NCBI GenBank assembly: GCA_038148895.1
Contig: JBBVGQ010000002.1
Reading direction: 5' to 3' (one strand)
Length of the DNA stretch: 64,000 bases
From: Tamlana sp038148895
Lineage (GTDB): Bacteria > Bacteroidota > Bacteroidia > Flavobacteriales > Flavobacteriaceae
Positions 18,278 through 26,662 of this stretch are shown here, in pieces. A program made the translations under genes and the position numbers. The notes under the pieces are model-generated. The model was not told the origin of the DNA, did no database searches, and saw only the letters and a list, made by a program, of their open reading frames with translations. Within the stretch, counting starts at the first letter, position 1. Each line of letters begins with the position of its first letter.

Positions 18278-18613
18278 ATGAACAAGCACATAACTTTTGA
18301 GGATTTCAGTAAAGTTGATTTAAGGATAGGTACCATTATTGAAGTGAACGATTTTCCTCAGGCAAGAAAACCTGCCTATCAACTTACAATCGATTTTGGA
18401 GATTTAGGGATTAAAAAATCTTCCGCTCAGATAACAACCCTTTACAAAAAAGAAGACTTGATGAACAAGCAGATTGTGGCGGTTATTAATTTTCCCAAAA
18501 AGCAGATTGCCAGTTTTATGAGTGAATGTTTAGTTTTAGGCGCTTTAAACAATAACGATGTTATACTGCTAAATCCAGAAAACATAGTTAAAAACGGCAG
18601 TGCCGTATCTTAA
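18278..18613 (+). CDS. csaA: tRNA-binding protein CsaA
   Basis: A 111-residue OB-fold protein of the tRNA-binding-domain family, related to the C-terminal part of MetRS and to Bacillus CsaA, which has chaperone-like activity in protein export. Typical segments: FSKVDLRIGTIIEV, ARKPAYQLTIDFG, KKSSAQITTLY, VAVINFPKKQIASFMSECLVLGA. Dimer formation is characteristic of the family. The symporter gene starts four bases after its stop, suggesting one transcript through 20556. Confidence 0.92.
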   Translation: MNKHITFEDFSKVDLRIGTIIEVNDFPQARKPAYQLTIDFGDLGIKKSSAQITTLYKKEDLMNKQIVAVINFPKKQIASFMSECLVLGALNNNDVILLNPENIVKNGSAVS

Positions 18614-18617
18614 AAAT

Positions 18618-19520
18618 ATGCAAGAGCTAGACCAAGCAAAAATAAACTTTGATAGTACAGGTCTTTGGATTTTAAACATTGCTTTGGCAATTGTCATGTT
18701 TGGAGTGGCTCTTGGTATTACTATTGGTGATTTTAAACAATTGCTTAAAACGCCCAAGTTATTGATTGTTGGTATTCTATCACAGTTTATACTGTTGCCA
18801 TTATTGACTTTTGTTTTGGTAAGTTTAGTTAAACCGCAACCCAGTATTGCTTTGGGTATGGTTATGGTTGCTGCTTGTCCCGGCGGTAATATTTCCAACT
18901 TTATGACGCATCTGGCAAAAGGCAATTCAGCATTATCTGTAAGTTTAACTGCTTTTGCCACGTTCATGGCTGTTTTTATGACACCGTTTAATTTTCAGTT
19001 TTATGGAAGTTTGTATCAACCAACGGCACAAATTTTAAAGGAAGTGGAGTTGAGCCCTTTTGAATTGATAGAATTGGTACTTCTAATACTTGGAATCCCG
19101 TTGGTTTTGGGCATGGTATTAAAATATAGGAATGGGTTATTGGCGGACAAATTATCTAAAATTTTAAAACCATTTTCAATAATTGTATTTGCCTTGATTG
19201 TTGTATTGGCATTTTTAAAAAATATTGACGTGTTTAAAAGTTACATACACCGTGTTATGCTTTTAGGAATTGGACATAATATTTTGGCTTTGATATTGGG
19301 GTTTTTGGTGGCTAAAGTATTCAGGCTTTCATTTGCTAACCAAAAGACATTGACCATTGAAACGGGAATTCAAAATTCTGGTTTAGGACTTTTGTTGATA
19401 TTTACCTTTTTTGATGGATTGGGTGGAATGGCCATTTTAGCAGCATTTTGGGGTATTTGGCATATAATTTCCGGGTTAACCTTGGCCTTTTATTGGTCAT
19501 ATAAAGCATCAAAAGTATAG
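18618..19520 (+). CDS. Bile acid:sodium symporter family protein
   Basis: About 300 residues with 9-10 membrane segments, starting with an N-terminal helix (ALAIVMFGVALGITIGDF). AACPGGNISNFMTHLAKGN and TIETGIQNSGLGLLL are the two conserved crossover motifs of the BASS/NTCP family that bind sodium. Members carry bile acids, pantoate, pyruvate or other organic anions; the substrate here is unknown. The ATG at 18618 (MQELDQAK) is chosen over GTG at 18600, which would overlap csaA. The acyltransferase gene starts one base after the stop. Confidence 0.9.
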   Translation: MQELDQAKINFDSTGLWILNIALAIVMFGVALGITIGDFKQLLKTPKLLIVGILSQFILLPLLTFVLVSLVKPQPSIALGMVMVAACPGGNISNFMTHLAKGNSALSVSLTAFATFMAVFMTPFNFQFYGSLYQPTAQILKEVELSPFELIELVLLILGIPLVLGMVLKYRNGLLADKLSKILKPFSIIVFALIVVLAFLKNIDVFKSYIHRVMLLGIGHNILALILGFLVAKVFRLSFANQKTLTIETGIQNSGLGLLLIFTFFDGLGGMAILAAFWGIWHIISGLTLAFYWSYKASKV

Positions 19521-19521
19521 C

Positions 19522-20556
19522 ATGGTAAAAACAATTTGGCTCTATAGCGTGCGTGCTTATTTAAAATTGGCCATGTTTTTTTATTTTAAAAGAATTGAAG
19601 TTTATGGTGTTCATTTAATTCCTAAAGAAAAGTCTGTTTTATTCCTGTGTAATCACCACAACGCGTTATTGGACCCATTGATTATAGCCATAAAAAATAA
19701 GCGTTTTTTATATTTTTTAACCCGAGCAGCCGTATTCAAAAATCCTCTTATAGCAAAACTTTTAGGGACATTACAAATGATTCCTGTGTTCAGGATAAGA
19801 GACGGTTGGCTCAATTTGAATAACAACTCAGCTATTTTTAAAACATGTTCTAAATTATTAAAGGAAAAGGAGGCTGTTGTTATTTTCCCTGAAGGAAACC
19901 ATAACTTAAACCGCACTGTTCGGCCTTTAAGCAAGGGGTTTACGCGGATAGTTTTTGAAACGCTTGAACAATTTCCTGAAACAGATTTACAATTGATTCC
20001 GGTTGGGATCAATTATGAACATGCAGAAAAATTTCCTGATAGTGCTTCGTTGTTTTTTGGAAATCCAATACCTGCAAAAGATTTTGTTTTAAAGGACAAA
20101 AATGAATCTGTGATTTTTATGAAGAACAGTATTCAATTGGAAATATCAAAACTAACAACCCATATTCCATCCGAAAACTATGGAGACACATTAAATAGGC
20201 TCAATGAGTTACAGGTCAATTTTTTAAACCCTATAAGCGTTAATAAAACCATATCCAGTAATTTTCGATTTGTTGAGAGCGTCGGGAAGAAGAAAAATCA
20301 ATTTATCAAGTCGTTTTTTTATGTTGTTTTAATTGTCTTATTGATTGTTCCTTATGCCATTTGGAAACTTATGGTACAACCCAAGGTTACCGAAATTGAG
20401 TTTCTTTCTACCTTTAGGTTTGTGGTTGCCATTACATTGGTGCCTATTTGGGTTTTGCTATTATCGATTGTGCTTACCACAAATTTTGGTTGGTCTATGG
20501 CGTTGGTTTATTTTATTGGTGTTTTGGGTACGACTTTGGTTGTGGTTAAAGCATAA
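19522..20556 (+). CDS. 1-acyl-sn-glycerol-3-phosphate acyltransferase-like protein
   Basis: Membrane acyltransferase of the PlsC family, 344 residues. The catalytic HX4D is seen as His46-Asp51 in NHHNALLD, and the phosphate-binding motif as VIFPEGNHN near 120. Two hydrophobic helices near the C-terminus (about 255-275 and 290-340) anchor it, an architecture more like the GPAT/glycerol acyltransferases of Bacteroidota than the short E. coli PlsC. It is the last gene of the csaA-symporter-acyltransferase run and ends at a bidirectional terminator. Acceptor and chain preference are not readable. Confidence 0.86.
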   Translation: MVKTIWLYSVRAYLKLAMFFYFKRIEVYGVHLIPKEKSVLFLCNHHNALLDPLIIAIKNKRFLYFLTRAAVFKNPLIAKLLGTLQMIPVFRIRDGWLNLNNNSAIFKTCSKLLKEKEAVVIFPEGNHNLNRTVRPLSKGFTRIVFETLEQFPETDLQLIPVGINYEHAEKFPDSASLFFGNPIPAKDFVLKDKNESVIFMKNSIQLEISKLTTHIPSENYGDTLNRLNELQVNFLNPISVNKTISSNFRFVESVGKKKNQFIKSFFYVVLIVLLIVPYAIWKLMVQPKVTEIEFLSTFRFVVAITLVPIWVLLLSIVLTTNFGWSMALVYFIGVLGTTLVVVKA

Positions 20557-20588
20557 AAAAACCGTTATATTCTAATACAACGGTTTTT
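20556..20588. terminator. Bidirectional intrinsic terminator
   Basis: AAAAACCGTT (20557-20566) and AACGGTTTTT (20579-20588) form a perfect 10-bp stem with a 12-base loop. It separates the converging acyltransferase and DUF3276 genes and starts inside the stop codon region of the former. Confidence 0.85.
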
Positions 20589-20612
20589 GTAATATTTTAA
20601 ATGATATTCCGA

Positions 20613-20996
20613 TTATATATCATCAAAGTCGATATCGGTGAAACTTCCCGGGGTTTTTAATTGGTCTTCGGTAACTCTTGGGCTATCGTCGTAATCCTTT
20701 TTAAAATCTTTTTGGTGTCTTTCGCTAATTACTTCATCACCTTTCTCATCAATAATAAAATCGGTCATTTCAGATAAGATTTCCTTAAATTCTTCAAAGT
20801 CCTCTTTGTATATGTAAATTTTGTGTTTTTTGTAATGAAAAGACCCGTCGTCGTTTGTGAACTTTTTACTCTCAGTAATTGTTAAGTAGTAATCCTCTGC
20901 TTTAGTTGCCCTTACGTCAAAAAAATAAGTGCGTCTTCCTGCTCTTAATACTTTCGAAAAAATTTCCTCTTTCTCCATCATATCGTTGTTCTTCAT
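20613..20996 (-). CDS. DUF3276 (PUR-alpha-like) protein
   Basis: A 127-residue protein of the PUR-domain family seen throughout Bacteroidota and in Borrelia, where it binds nucleic acid and regulates genes. Seen: EEIFSKVLRAGRRTYFFDVR, DYYLTITESKK, HKIYIYKEDFEEFKEIL and an acidic C-terminus (DIDFDDI). The ATG at 20996 (MKNNDMMEKEE) is preferred; an in-frame ATG at 21023 adds nine residues that do not belong to the domain. The gene stands alone and converges on the acyltransferase gene. Confidence 0.9.
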   Translation of the reverse strand: MKNNDMMEKEEIFSKVLRAGRRTYFFDVRATKAEDYYLTITESKKFTNDDGSFHYKKHKIYIYKEDFEEFKEILSEMTDFIIDEKGDEVISERHQKDFKKDYDDSPRVTEDQLKTPGSFTDIDFDDI

Positions 20997-21154
20997 AGTT
21001 GAATTAAATTTTTTATTAATCAATAGTTTACCAAAAATCTAAAAAAAACCGATACTAACCAACATTTTTTAAAGTTTCTTTTTAGAATCCAATCTTTTAT
21101 TGAATTTAATTGAATAAAATGCGCCTAATTAATTAACAGTGAACAGGTTGGGAT

Positions 21155-22912
21155 TTAGTGGCCCGCAGGTTGGCTCAATTGTTTTAGATAGAGGTGTTTG
21201 TAATAACCATCGATATTTATAAGCGAGTCATGCGAGCCTTCTTGAACAATTTTGCCGTTATCTAAAACAATAATTTTATCGGCGTTTTTCGCAGAAGAAA
21301 CTCTGTGGCTAACAATAATTGCTGTTTTCCCTTTAGATATTTTACCCAATGTTTTCAATATTTTTTCTTCGGTTTCAGTATCTACGGCAGATAAACAATC
21401 ATCAAATAACAATATTTTGGGTGATTTAATAATGGCCCTTGCTATGGAAACACGTTGCTTTTGTCCACCAGAAAGCGTAATGCCACGTTCGCCCAACACG
21501 GTATCGTAGCCTTTATTGAATTTCACAACGTTTTTATGAACTTGGGCATTTTTCGCTGCCTCAATAACATCCTCTTCAGTGGCATCCTGTTTTCCAAATT
21601 TTATATTGTTTTTTATACTATCTGAAAACAGAAAGGCATCTTGTGGCACATATCCAATACTGTTCCTTAAGGTGTTTAAATTGTGTTCTTTTATTTCTGT
21701 ACCATTAATTTTTATGGAACCTTCATCTATATCATAAAGCCGTCCGATTAAATCCAGAATTGTAGATTTACCAGCCCCAGTTTTTCCTAAAATGGCTAAT
21801 GTTTCTCCTTCTTTTATGTTGAAACTTATATCTTTTAGGGCTTGAATATTGGTATCGTCATATGTGAATGAAACATTTTTAAAAGAAATGTCACCTGTGA
21901 TTTCTGTTTCATCATGAACCATATTCTTAATTTCGGGTTCAATTTTTAAAAACTCATTAATGCGTTTTTGCGAAGCTTCGGCCTGTTGCACAATTGAGGT
22001 AACCCAACCCACCGTTGCCACCGGCCATGTAAGCATATTTACATAAATAATAAACTCTGCAATGGTACCAATGCTGTTTATTTCACCGTTTATATATTGC
22101 ATACCACCTATATAAATAACCATGAGGTTACTGGTGCCAATAAGTAAAATCATCATGGGGAAAAACCAGGCTTGTACTTTTGCCAAGTCAATTTGTTTAC
22201 CTTTACTTTCTTCAGCTAAAGATTTAAAGTTGACCGAGGTTTGTGGCTCAATACCATAAGCTTTAATTACAGAAATACCACTAAATGATTCTTGGGTAAA
22301 CGTAGAAAGCTTAGACAAATATTCTTGAACAATGGTGCTGCGTTTATGGATTTCGCGACTTAGTTTATAAATAATTACAGATAAAATGGGCAAAGGCAAA
22401 ATGGTATATAAGGTAAGCTTTGGTGAGGCATTCAGCATATAAATTATTACAATAACAAATAGTGTAATAGTGTTGATGCTATACATAAGTGCTGGGCCAA
22501 CATACATCCTAACCCGACCAACATCTTCTGTTATCCTATTCATCAAATCCCCAGTTCTGTTTTTCTTATAGAAGTTTAAGGACAGTTTTTGGTAGTGTTC
22601 ATAAACTTCATTTTTCAAATCAAATTCTATGAATCTTGACACGTTAATGATGGTCTGTCTCATAAAAAACGTGAGGATACCCCCAATAATGGCTGCTCCA
22701 ATAATATAAAGTATGGCCTCGGTTAATTCGGATTTGAATACACTATCTGAAACCCCGCCGTCAGCATATTTTTCAATAGCTATAAATATTTTTTTTACAT
22801 ACCTAGGCGTGTAAACCAAAAATATACGCGCTAAAATGGTAATGAGAATACCAATTAACAAGTGCGTTCTATATTTTACAAAATATTTATTTAGATGCTG
22901 TAATTCTTTCAT
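21155..22912 (-). CDS. ABC exporter, fused permease and ATPase (MsbA/MdlB type)
   Basis: A 585-residue half-transporter that should act as a dimer in the inner membrane. The first 320 residues hold six membrane helices of the type I exporter fold. The ATPase follows with Walker A GKTGAGKSTILDLIGR, Q-loop GYVPQDAFLF, signature LSGGQKQR, Walker B ILLFDDCLSAVD and the H-loop IIVSHRVSS. Substrates for the family range from lipids to drugs and peptides. There is no linked accessory gene that would narrow the choice. nusB starts divergently 200 bases away. Confidence 0.9.
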   Translation of the reverse strand: MKELQHLNKYFVKYRTHLLIGILITILARIFLVYTPRYVKKIFIAIEKYADGGVSDSVFKSELTEAILYIIGAAIIGGILTFFMRQTIINVSRFIEFDLKNEVYEHYQKLSLNFYKKNRTGDLMNRITEDVGRVRMYVGPALMYSINTITLFVIVIIYMLNASPKLTLYTILPLPILSVIIYKLSREIHKRSTIVQEYLSKLSTFTQESFSGISVIKAYGIEPQTSVNFKSLAEESKGKQIDLAKVQAWFFPMMILLIGTSNLMVIYIGGMQYINGEINSIGTIAEFIIYVNMLTWPVATVGWVTSIVQQAEASQKRINEFLKIEPEIKNMVHDETEITGDISFKNVSFTYDDTNIQALKDISFNIKEGETLAILGKTGAGKSTILDLIGRLYDIDEGSIKINGTEIKEHNLNTLRNSIGYVPQDAFLFSDSIKNNIKFGKQDATEEDVIEAAKNAQVHKNVVKFNKGYDTVLGERGITLSGGQKQRVSIARAIIKSPKILLFDDCLSAVDTETEEKILKTLGKISKGKTAIIVSHRVSSAKNADKIIVLDNGKIVQEGSHDSLINIDGYYKHLYLKQLSQPAGH

Positions 22913-22935
22913 TATAGAAAAACGAGATAGAAGGG

Positions 22936-22943
22936 CAAATATA
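22936..22943 (-). promoter_or_regulatory. Possible -7 box for the ABC exporter
   Basis: On the minus strand TATATTTG matches TAnnTTTG and lies 24 bases before the start codon. No TTG is found at 19-20 bases upstream, so this is a partial match. Confidence 0.35.
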
Positions 22944-23036
22944 TGGTTTAAATGCCAATAAAGGCAGACAAAACAATTGTGAAGTTGTTAAAAAAGGCTT
23001 AAAGCCAATTACTGTAATTAAAGTAAATTTAAAGTG

Positions 23037-23064
23037 TTTGTTTTTAAATATAGTTTTATTTTTG
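23037..23064 (+). promoter_or_regulatory. Probable nusB promoter
   Basis: TTTG at 23037-23040 and TATTTTTG at 23057-23064 match the -33 and -7 elements, though the 16-base spacer is shorter than the usual 19-20. The start codon is 52 bases downstream. Confidence 0.42.
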
Positions 23065-23115
23065 CAGCGTAAAAACCGTGATAAATTTTCATCTTTTTAA
23101 TTAAAGTTCTTTGCA

Positions 23116-24063
23116 ATGATGTTAACCAGGCGACATATTCGTGTAAAAGTAATGCAAACACTATATGCTTTTAAGGGCAGTGAAAGTGACGATTTTAGTA
23201 AGGACCAAAAGTTTTTGCTTTTCAGTATTGATAACATGTACAATCTTTACTTGCTTTTAATTTCGCTGTTGATTGAAGTTCAAAAAAGAGCTGAGGAAGA
23301 CTTGCAAAAGAAGCAAAATAAACACCTAGCCACTAAAGAAGACAAAGACCCAAACCGAAAGTTTGTTAATAATCAACTATTAAAAGGTTTATGCGAAAAC
23401 CTTCAACTTAAAAACCAGTTAGAAGCTAATAAAATAAATTATTGGGAACTTGATGGCGAATATGTAGATGTTGTTTTTAAAGCTATAACTTCCAGTGATT
23501 TGTACAAGGAATACATGAAAACTCGGGTGTCAGATTTTCATGAGGACAAAGAGTTTATTGTTGATGTTTTCAAGGAAATAATTGCCCCCAACGAGAAGCT
23601 ATATGATTATTTGGAGGACAAAAACTTGACCTGGTTGGACGATCTGCCTACGGTAAACACAACTATTTTAAAACTGTTGCGAAAATCAAAAGCAAATGTG
23701 GCAGAAGGCTTTTTTGTACCACAATTGTATAAAGATATTGAGGATAAACAGTTTGCCATCGATTTGTTTAAAAAAACACTTTTGAATAGAACCGCAATAA
23801 ACGAGGAAATTGACCTTAAAACACAAAATTGGGATGCTGATAGGATTGCCAATGTAGATTATGTGTTGCTACAAATGGCTATATGCGAGTTGAAAAATTT
23901 CCCGTCTATTCCGGTAAAGGTTACAATAAATGAATATCTGGAAATATCTAAGGAATATTCAACCCCAAAAAGTAGCATATTCATCAACGGTATCTTAGAT
24001 AAACTGGTTAAGGAATACGAGGCTTCTAGTAAATTGAAAAAAGTGGGTAGGGGATTGATGTAA
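23116..24063 (+). CDS. nusB: Transcription antitermination factor NusB
   Basis: RNA-binding factor that acts with NusE/S10 at boxA in rRNA transcription. The 315 residues are about twice the length of E. coli NusB, which is normal for Bacteroidota: an N-terminal extension carries the signature MLTRRHIRVKVMQTLYAF, and the canonical helical NusB domain occupies the C-terminal half (TAINEEIDLKTQNWDADRIANVDYVLLQMAICELKN through VTINEYLEISKEYSTPKSSIFINGILDKL). It is followed by DUF1573 and yajC, the order usual in Flavobacteriaceae. Confidence 0.95.
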   Translation: MMLTRRHIRVKVMQTLYAFKGSESDDFSKDQKFLLFSIDNMYNLYLLLISLLIEVQKRAEEDLQKKQNKHLATKEDKDPNRKFVNNQLLKGLCENLQLKNQLEANKINYWELDGEYVDVVFKAITSSDLYKEYMKTRVSDFHEDKEFIVDVFKEIIAPNEKLYDYLEDKNLTWLDDLPTVNTTILKLLRKSKANVAEGFFVPQLYKDIEDKQFAIDLFKKTLLNRTAINEEIDLKTQNWDADRIANVDYVLLQMAICELKNFPSIPVKVTINEYLEISKEYSTPKSSIFINGILDKLVKEYEASSKLKKVGRGLM

Positions 24064-24111
24064 ATTTCTGTTAAGAAACTGTGTAAAATTTTTAATCGGT
24101 TAAATAATTGT

Positions 24112-24119
24112 TATTTTTG
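24112..24119 (+). promoter_or_regulatory. Probable -7 box of the DUF1573-yajC unit
   Basis: TATTTTTG matches TAnnTTTG and lies 28 bases before the start codon at 24147. The upstream element at the right distance is only TTT, so this is moderate support. Confidence 0.45.
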
Positions 24120-24146
24120 TTCACCTTAAAAATTAATATATCTATT

Positions 24147-24623
24147 ATGAAAAAAATAATTTTAAGCCTTAGTGCCTTATGTTTGGTGGCTTTTATATCA
24201 TGTAAAGAGAATGCGGCCAAAAAAGTTGAAGAAAGCAATGTGGCGGCTGCAGCAGAAAGAGATGCTGTGGCATCAAAATTTCCTGTAATTGAGTTCGATA
24301 AAACGGAACACGATTTTGGTGAAATTGAGGCAAGAACACCAGTTGAGACTGTATTTTCATACAAAAATACCGGTGATGCTCCTTTAGTTATAACCGATAT
24401 TAAAAGTTCATGTGGCTGTACAGTGCCCCAAGATTGGAGTAGAGACCCTTTAGCTCCTGGAGACTCTGGCCAGTTTACAGTTAAATTTAATGGAAGTGGT
24501 TCCAATAAAGTTTCAAAAACCATTACTGTTACAGCAAATACCGAAAAAGGCAGTGAAGTGGTTAAAATTACCGCTTTTGTAAAGCCAGATCCAAATAAAC
24601 CAACACCAGCTGCGGCTCACTAA
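24147..24623 (+). CDS. DUF1573 lipoprotein
   Basis: A 158-residue exported lipoprotein: the signal ends in AFISC (Cys20). The DUF1573 Ig-like domain covers about 45-150 with the hallmarks FDKTEHDFGEIEAR, TFSYKNTGDAPLVI-like strands, SSCGCTVPQDWSRDPLAPGDSG and the closing KTITVTANTE. DUF1573 proteins are abundant in Bacteroidota and have no defined function. The ATG at 24147 is chosen because it opens the signal peptide; an upstream TTG at 24108 would place the promoter inside the gene. yajC follows after 11 bases. Confidence 0.9.
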   Translation: MKKIILSLSALCLVAFISCKENAAKKVEESNVAAAAERDAVASKFPVIEFDKTEHDFGEIEARTPVETVFSYKNTGDAPLVITDIKSSCGCTVPQDWSRDPLAPGDSGQFTVKFNGSGSNKVSKTITVTANTEKGSEVVKITAFVKPDPNKPTPAAAH

Positions 24624-24634
24624 TTAAATTTAAA

Positions 24635-24925
24635 ATGGGAGAAGGAATGGGACAATTACCGTTTTTACTGCTTATGATTGCAGTAGTGTATTTCTTTATG
24701 ATTGCGCCACAAATGAAACGCGCAAAAAAAGAAAAGAAATTTGCAGCCGAATTAAAACGCGGCGATAAAGTAATAACCAAAAGCGGGTTACATGGAAAAG
24801 TGGCAGATTTAAATGACAAAGACAACAGTTGTATTATTGAAACTATGGCTGGAAAACTTAAGTTCGATAAATCGGCAATTTCTATGGAAATGAGTACAAA
24901 GCTCAACGCACCTGCTAAAGAATAG
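24635..24925 (+). CDS. yajC: Preprotein translocase accessory subunit YajC
   Basis: Small Sec-associated membrane protein, partner of SecDF. The 96 residues have one N-terminal membrane helix (LPFLLLMIAVVYFFMIAPQ) followed by the family motif MKRAKKEKKFAAELKRGDKVITKSGLHGKV. The C-terminus is cytoplasmic. It ends in front of a clear terminator. Confidence 0.95.
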   Translation: MGEGMGQLPFLLLMIAVVYFFMIAPQMKRAKKEKKFAAELKRGDKVITKSGLHGKVADLNDKDNSCIIETMAGKLKFDKSAISMEMSTKLNAPAKE

Positions 24926-24944
24926 AAATCTATTAACTTCACAA

Positions 24945-24977
24945 TAAAAAAGCTTCCAAATATTGGGAGCTTTTTTA
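24945..24977 (+). terminator. Intrinsic terminator after yajC
   Basis: AAAAAAGCTTCC and GGGAGCTTTTTT form a 12-bp stem with one G-T pair around an AAATATT loop, with a T-run at the end. Confidence 0.85.
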
Positions 24978-25014
24978 TTTAACATAGTCTTGTGATTATC
25001 CATGGAACTTCCAT

Positions 25015-25045
25015 TTGCGATTGGCGCTCTGTTTTTGTAATTTTG
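25015..25045 (+). promoter_or_regulatory. Bacteroidota-type promoter in front of an unassigned leader
   Basis: TTG at 25015-25017, 20 bases, then TAATTTTG at 25038-25045: both elements and the spacing match the consensus. By comparison with the SRP RNA promoter, transcription should start at about 25050-25052, over 230 bases before the acetyltransferase gene at 25283. Confidence 0.62.
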
Positions 25046-25050
25046 CAAAT

Positions 25051-25152
25051 ATGCGAAAAGGAATAGGTAAACAACAAAATTACAGAGTCTTCAATTTTAA
25101 TTTTCTAGTTTTTAGAATTCAATCAGATAAATTTATCCCTCCAGCAATCTAG
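25051..25152 (+). other. Possible 33-codon ORF or leader RNA start
   Basis: Right after the promoter at 25015-25045 an ATG at 25051 opens 33 codons (MRKGIGKQQNYRVFNF...), ending in TAG at 25150-25152. The predicted transcription start coincides with the ATG, so this would be a leaderless message, or simply the first part of an untranslated leader or small RNA. The remaining sequence to 25282 has a small hairpin (TATCGC/GCGATA, 25194-25209) and no other gene. I do not recognise the peptide. Confidence 0.3.
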
Positions 25153-25282
25153 TTTTTTGGCGATTTCAGGTAAATCCTGTTTTTTAATAAAAATATCGCT
25201 CTCTGCGATACCTTATCCTCATTTCATTTTTTAAGTTCAATCTTTTTTAAAATTAGAAAAGACTGCAAATAATTTTCTATAC

Positions 25283-25723
25283 ATGACCATAAAAACCTAT
25301 GATGCCTTTTCTAGGCTGTCAATCATTAACATAAACCGCATTGCCAATTTTTTGTTTCAGAATTTCGACCAGTTTCGGGACTCGAAAAGTGCCATTAGAA
25401 AGTCCCTAATGTATGCCGCAAAAGAGATTCCGGGGCTGGGCGGTTATGTGTTTGTACTTGAACATAAGGACGAAATTGTAGGTGCCGTTGTGGTAAATAG
25501 AACGGGAATGAACGAATATCTTTCAGAAAATATATTGGTTTACGTTGTTGTGAAGAAGGAGTTTCGTGGAAAAGGAATTGGCAAGAAATTGATTGAACAC
25601 ACCATTGACTATTGCAAGGGAGATATTGCCATTCATATCAATAAGGATAATCCCGCTGTTAACATGTTCAAAAATAAAGGGTTTAAGGCGCGAAATATAG
25701 AAATGAGATTAACACGTCATTAA
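25283..25723 (+). CDS. GNAT-family N-acetyltransferase
   Basis: A 146-residue protein with the GNAT fold. The acetyl-CoA-binding strand-loop-helix is clear in VYVVVKKEFRGKGIGKKLIEHTI (R/Q-x-x-G-x-G/A), followed by IAIHINKDNPAVNMFKNKGFKARN, the usual C-terminal segment. An N-terminal helical part (FQNFDQFRDSKSAIRKSLMYAAKE) recognises the substrate, which is unknown. It is likely transcribed from the promoter at 25015 and followed by a 63-residue gene before the terminator at 25981. Confidence 0.82.
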   Translation: MTIKTYDAFSRLSIININRIANFLFQNFDQFRDSKSAIRKSLMYAAKEIPGLGGYVFVLEHKDEIVGAVVVNRTGMNEYLSENILVYVVVKKEFRGKGIGKKLIEHTIDYCKGDIAIHINKDNPAVNMFKNKGFKARNIEMRLTRH

Positions 25724-25778
25724 TCAATAGAAAGTGCAATAGCATTAAATCAATAGTAAGTTTAAAATAATACAATAC

Positions 25779-25970
25779 ATGAAAATATTATATATAAGAA
25801 GAAAAACAAGATACGAAAAACGGCACAGCGTAAAAATGGGCGAATTAACAACTAAGGTTACCTACATTAAAAAGTATTTACTCGGGCTACCGGTTAAAAC
25901 GCTTCACAAATACAGAAGGACCTATTATGGTGAAGTTAAAAGTTGTGATGACTGTATGTTGTTCGTTTAG
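25779..25970 (+). CDS. Small basic protein with C-terminal CxxC, unknown function
   Basis: A 63-residue protein I do not recognise. It is very basic: 17 Lys/Arg against few acidic residues, with KKYLLGLPVKTLHKYRRTYYGEVK in the centre split by Tyr and Leu. It ends in SCDDCMLFV, where CxxC could bind metal or form a disulfide. It has no signal peptide or membrane helix. Support for a real gene: the start lies 55 bases after the GNAT stop, and a clean terminator begins 10 bases after its own stop. Codon use resembles its neighbours. Confidence 0.55.
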   Translation: MKILYIRRKTRYEKRHSVKMGELTTKVTYIKKYLLGLPVKTLHKYRRTYYGEVKSCDDCMLFV

Positions 25971-25978
25971 CATTAAAA

Positions 25979-26010
25979 ATAAAAAAGCACCTTGAAAGGT
26001 GCTTTTTTGA
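25979..26010. terminator. Bidirectional intrinsic terminator
   Basis: AAAAAAGCACCT (25981-25992) and AGGTGCTTTTTT (25997-26008) form a perfect 12-bp stem with a TGAA loop. It separates the small basic gene from the converging barrel gene. Confidence 0.88.
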
Positions 26011-26028
26011 TATATTATAATATTTGTT

Positions 26029-26514
26029 TTAGAAACGGTAACGAATACCCAAAGCAATATCAAAATCTAAATCGTCTCTGTAATCGCCAAAACCTAATTC
26101 AGGCCTTGCATCAATAGATAATTGTAGTGGAATATCAAAATTATATTCGATTCCTATGTCACCAGCAATAAAAACAAATGTTTCACTGTCATCAAATCCA
26201 GGAGGCACATTATCGAAGCTATAAGAGCCTAGTCCACCACCAACACCAGCGTACCAATTAAAATTGCCTTCAAGAATCCAAACCCATTGGTAAATACCGG
26301 CTAGTTTAAATCCGTCGTAACCGTTTCCACTTCTCAGTCCTAAGTCTAATTCTAGTCTGTTGTTTTCGCCCAATGCACGTTGATATGATATCTCGGCCCC
26401 AAAGCCATCGCTATCTCCTAAACGCAATCCAATGGCATTGTCTGAAATGTCTTGGGCGCTTAACGCAAATGTAAATCCGAGTACGGCAATTGATAATAAA
26501 AATAATTTCTTCAT
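26029..26514 (-). CDS. Small outer-membrane beta-barrel protein
   Basis: A 161-residue protein with a signal peptide ending in FALSAQ (about 1-20). The rest is a chain of amphipathic strands: AIGLRLGDSDGFGAEISYQRAL, NRLELDLGLRSG, NWYAGVGGGLGSYSF and a final ALGIRYRF ending in Phe, the classic outer-membrane C-terminal signature. It is related in layout to the barrel at 2383-2883 but too divergent to call a recent duplicate. Function unknown. Confidence 0.72.
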   Translation of the reverse strand: MKKLFLLSIAVLGFTFALSAQDISDNAIGLRLGDSDGFGAEISYQRALGENNRLELDLGLRSGNGYDGFKLAGIYQWVWILEGNFNWYAGVGGGLGSYSFDNVPPGFDDSETFVFIAGDIGIEYNFDIPLQLSIDARPELGFGDYRDDLDFDIALGIRYRF

Positions 26515-26662
26515 AAATTAAAAGTTTTATTGTTAGTAGTATATACGACCCTTTTTAACAAAAAGATCATTTTTTTGTTCTTCGAATTATTTTACAAAAA
26601 TAACGCCAAAAATGTGATTATATTTAACAACTGTATAGTTTTATAAACAATTTTTCAATTTC

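Noticed and set aside
2383..26514. The barrel genes at 2383 and 26029 as a recent duplication
   Set aside because: Layout is similar but the residues differ almost throughout; family membership only.
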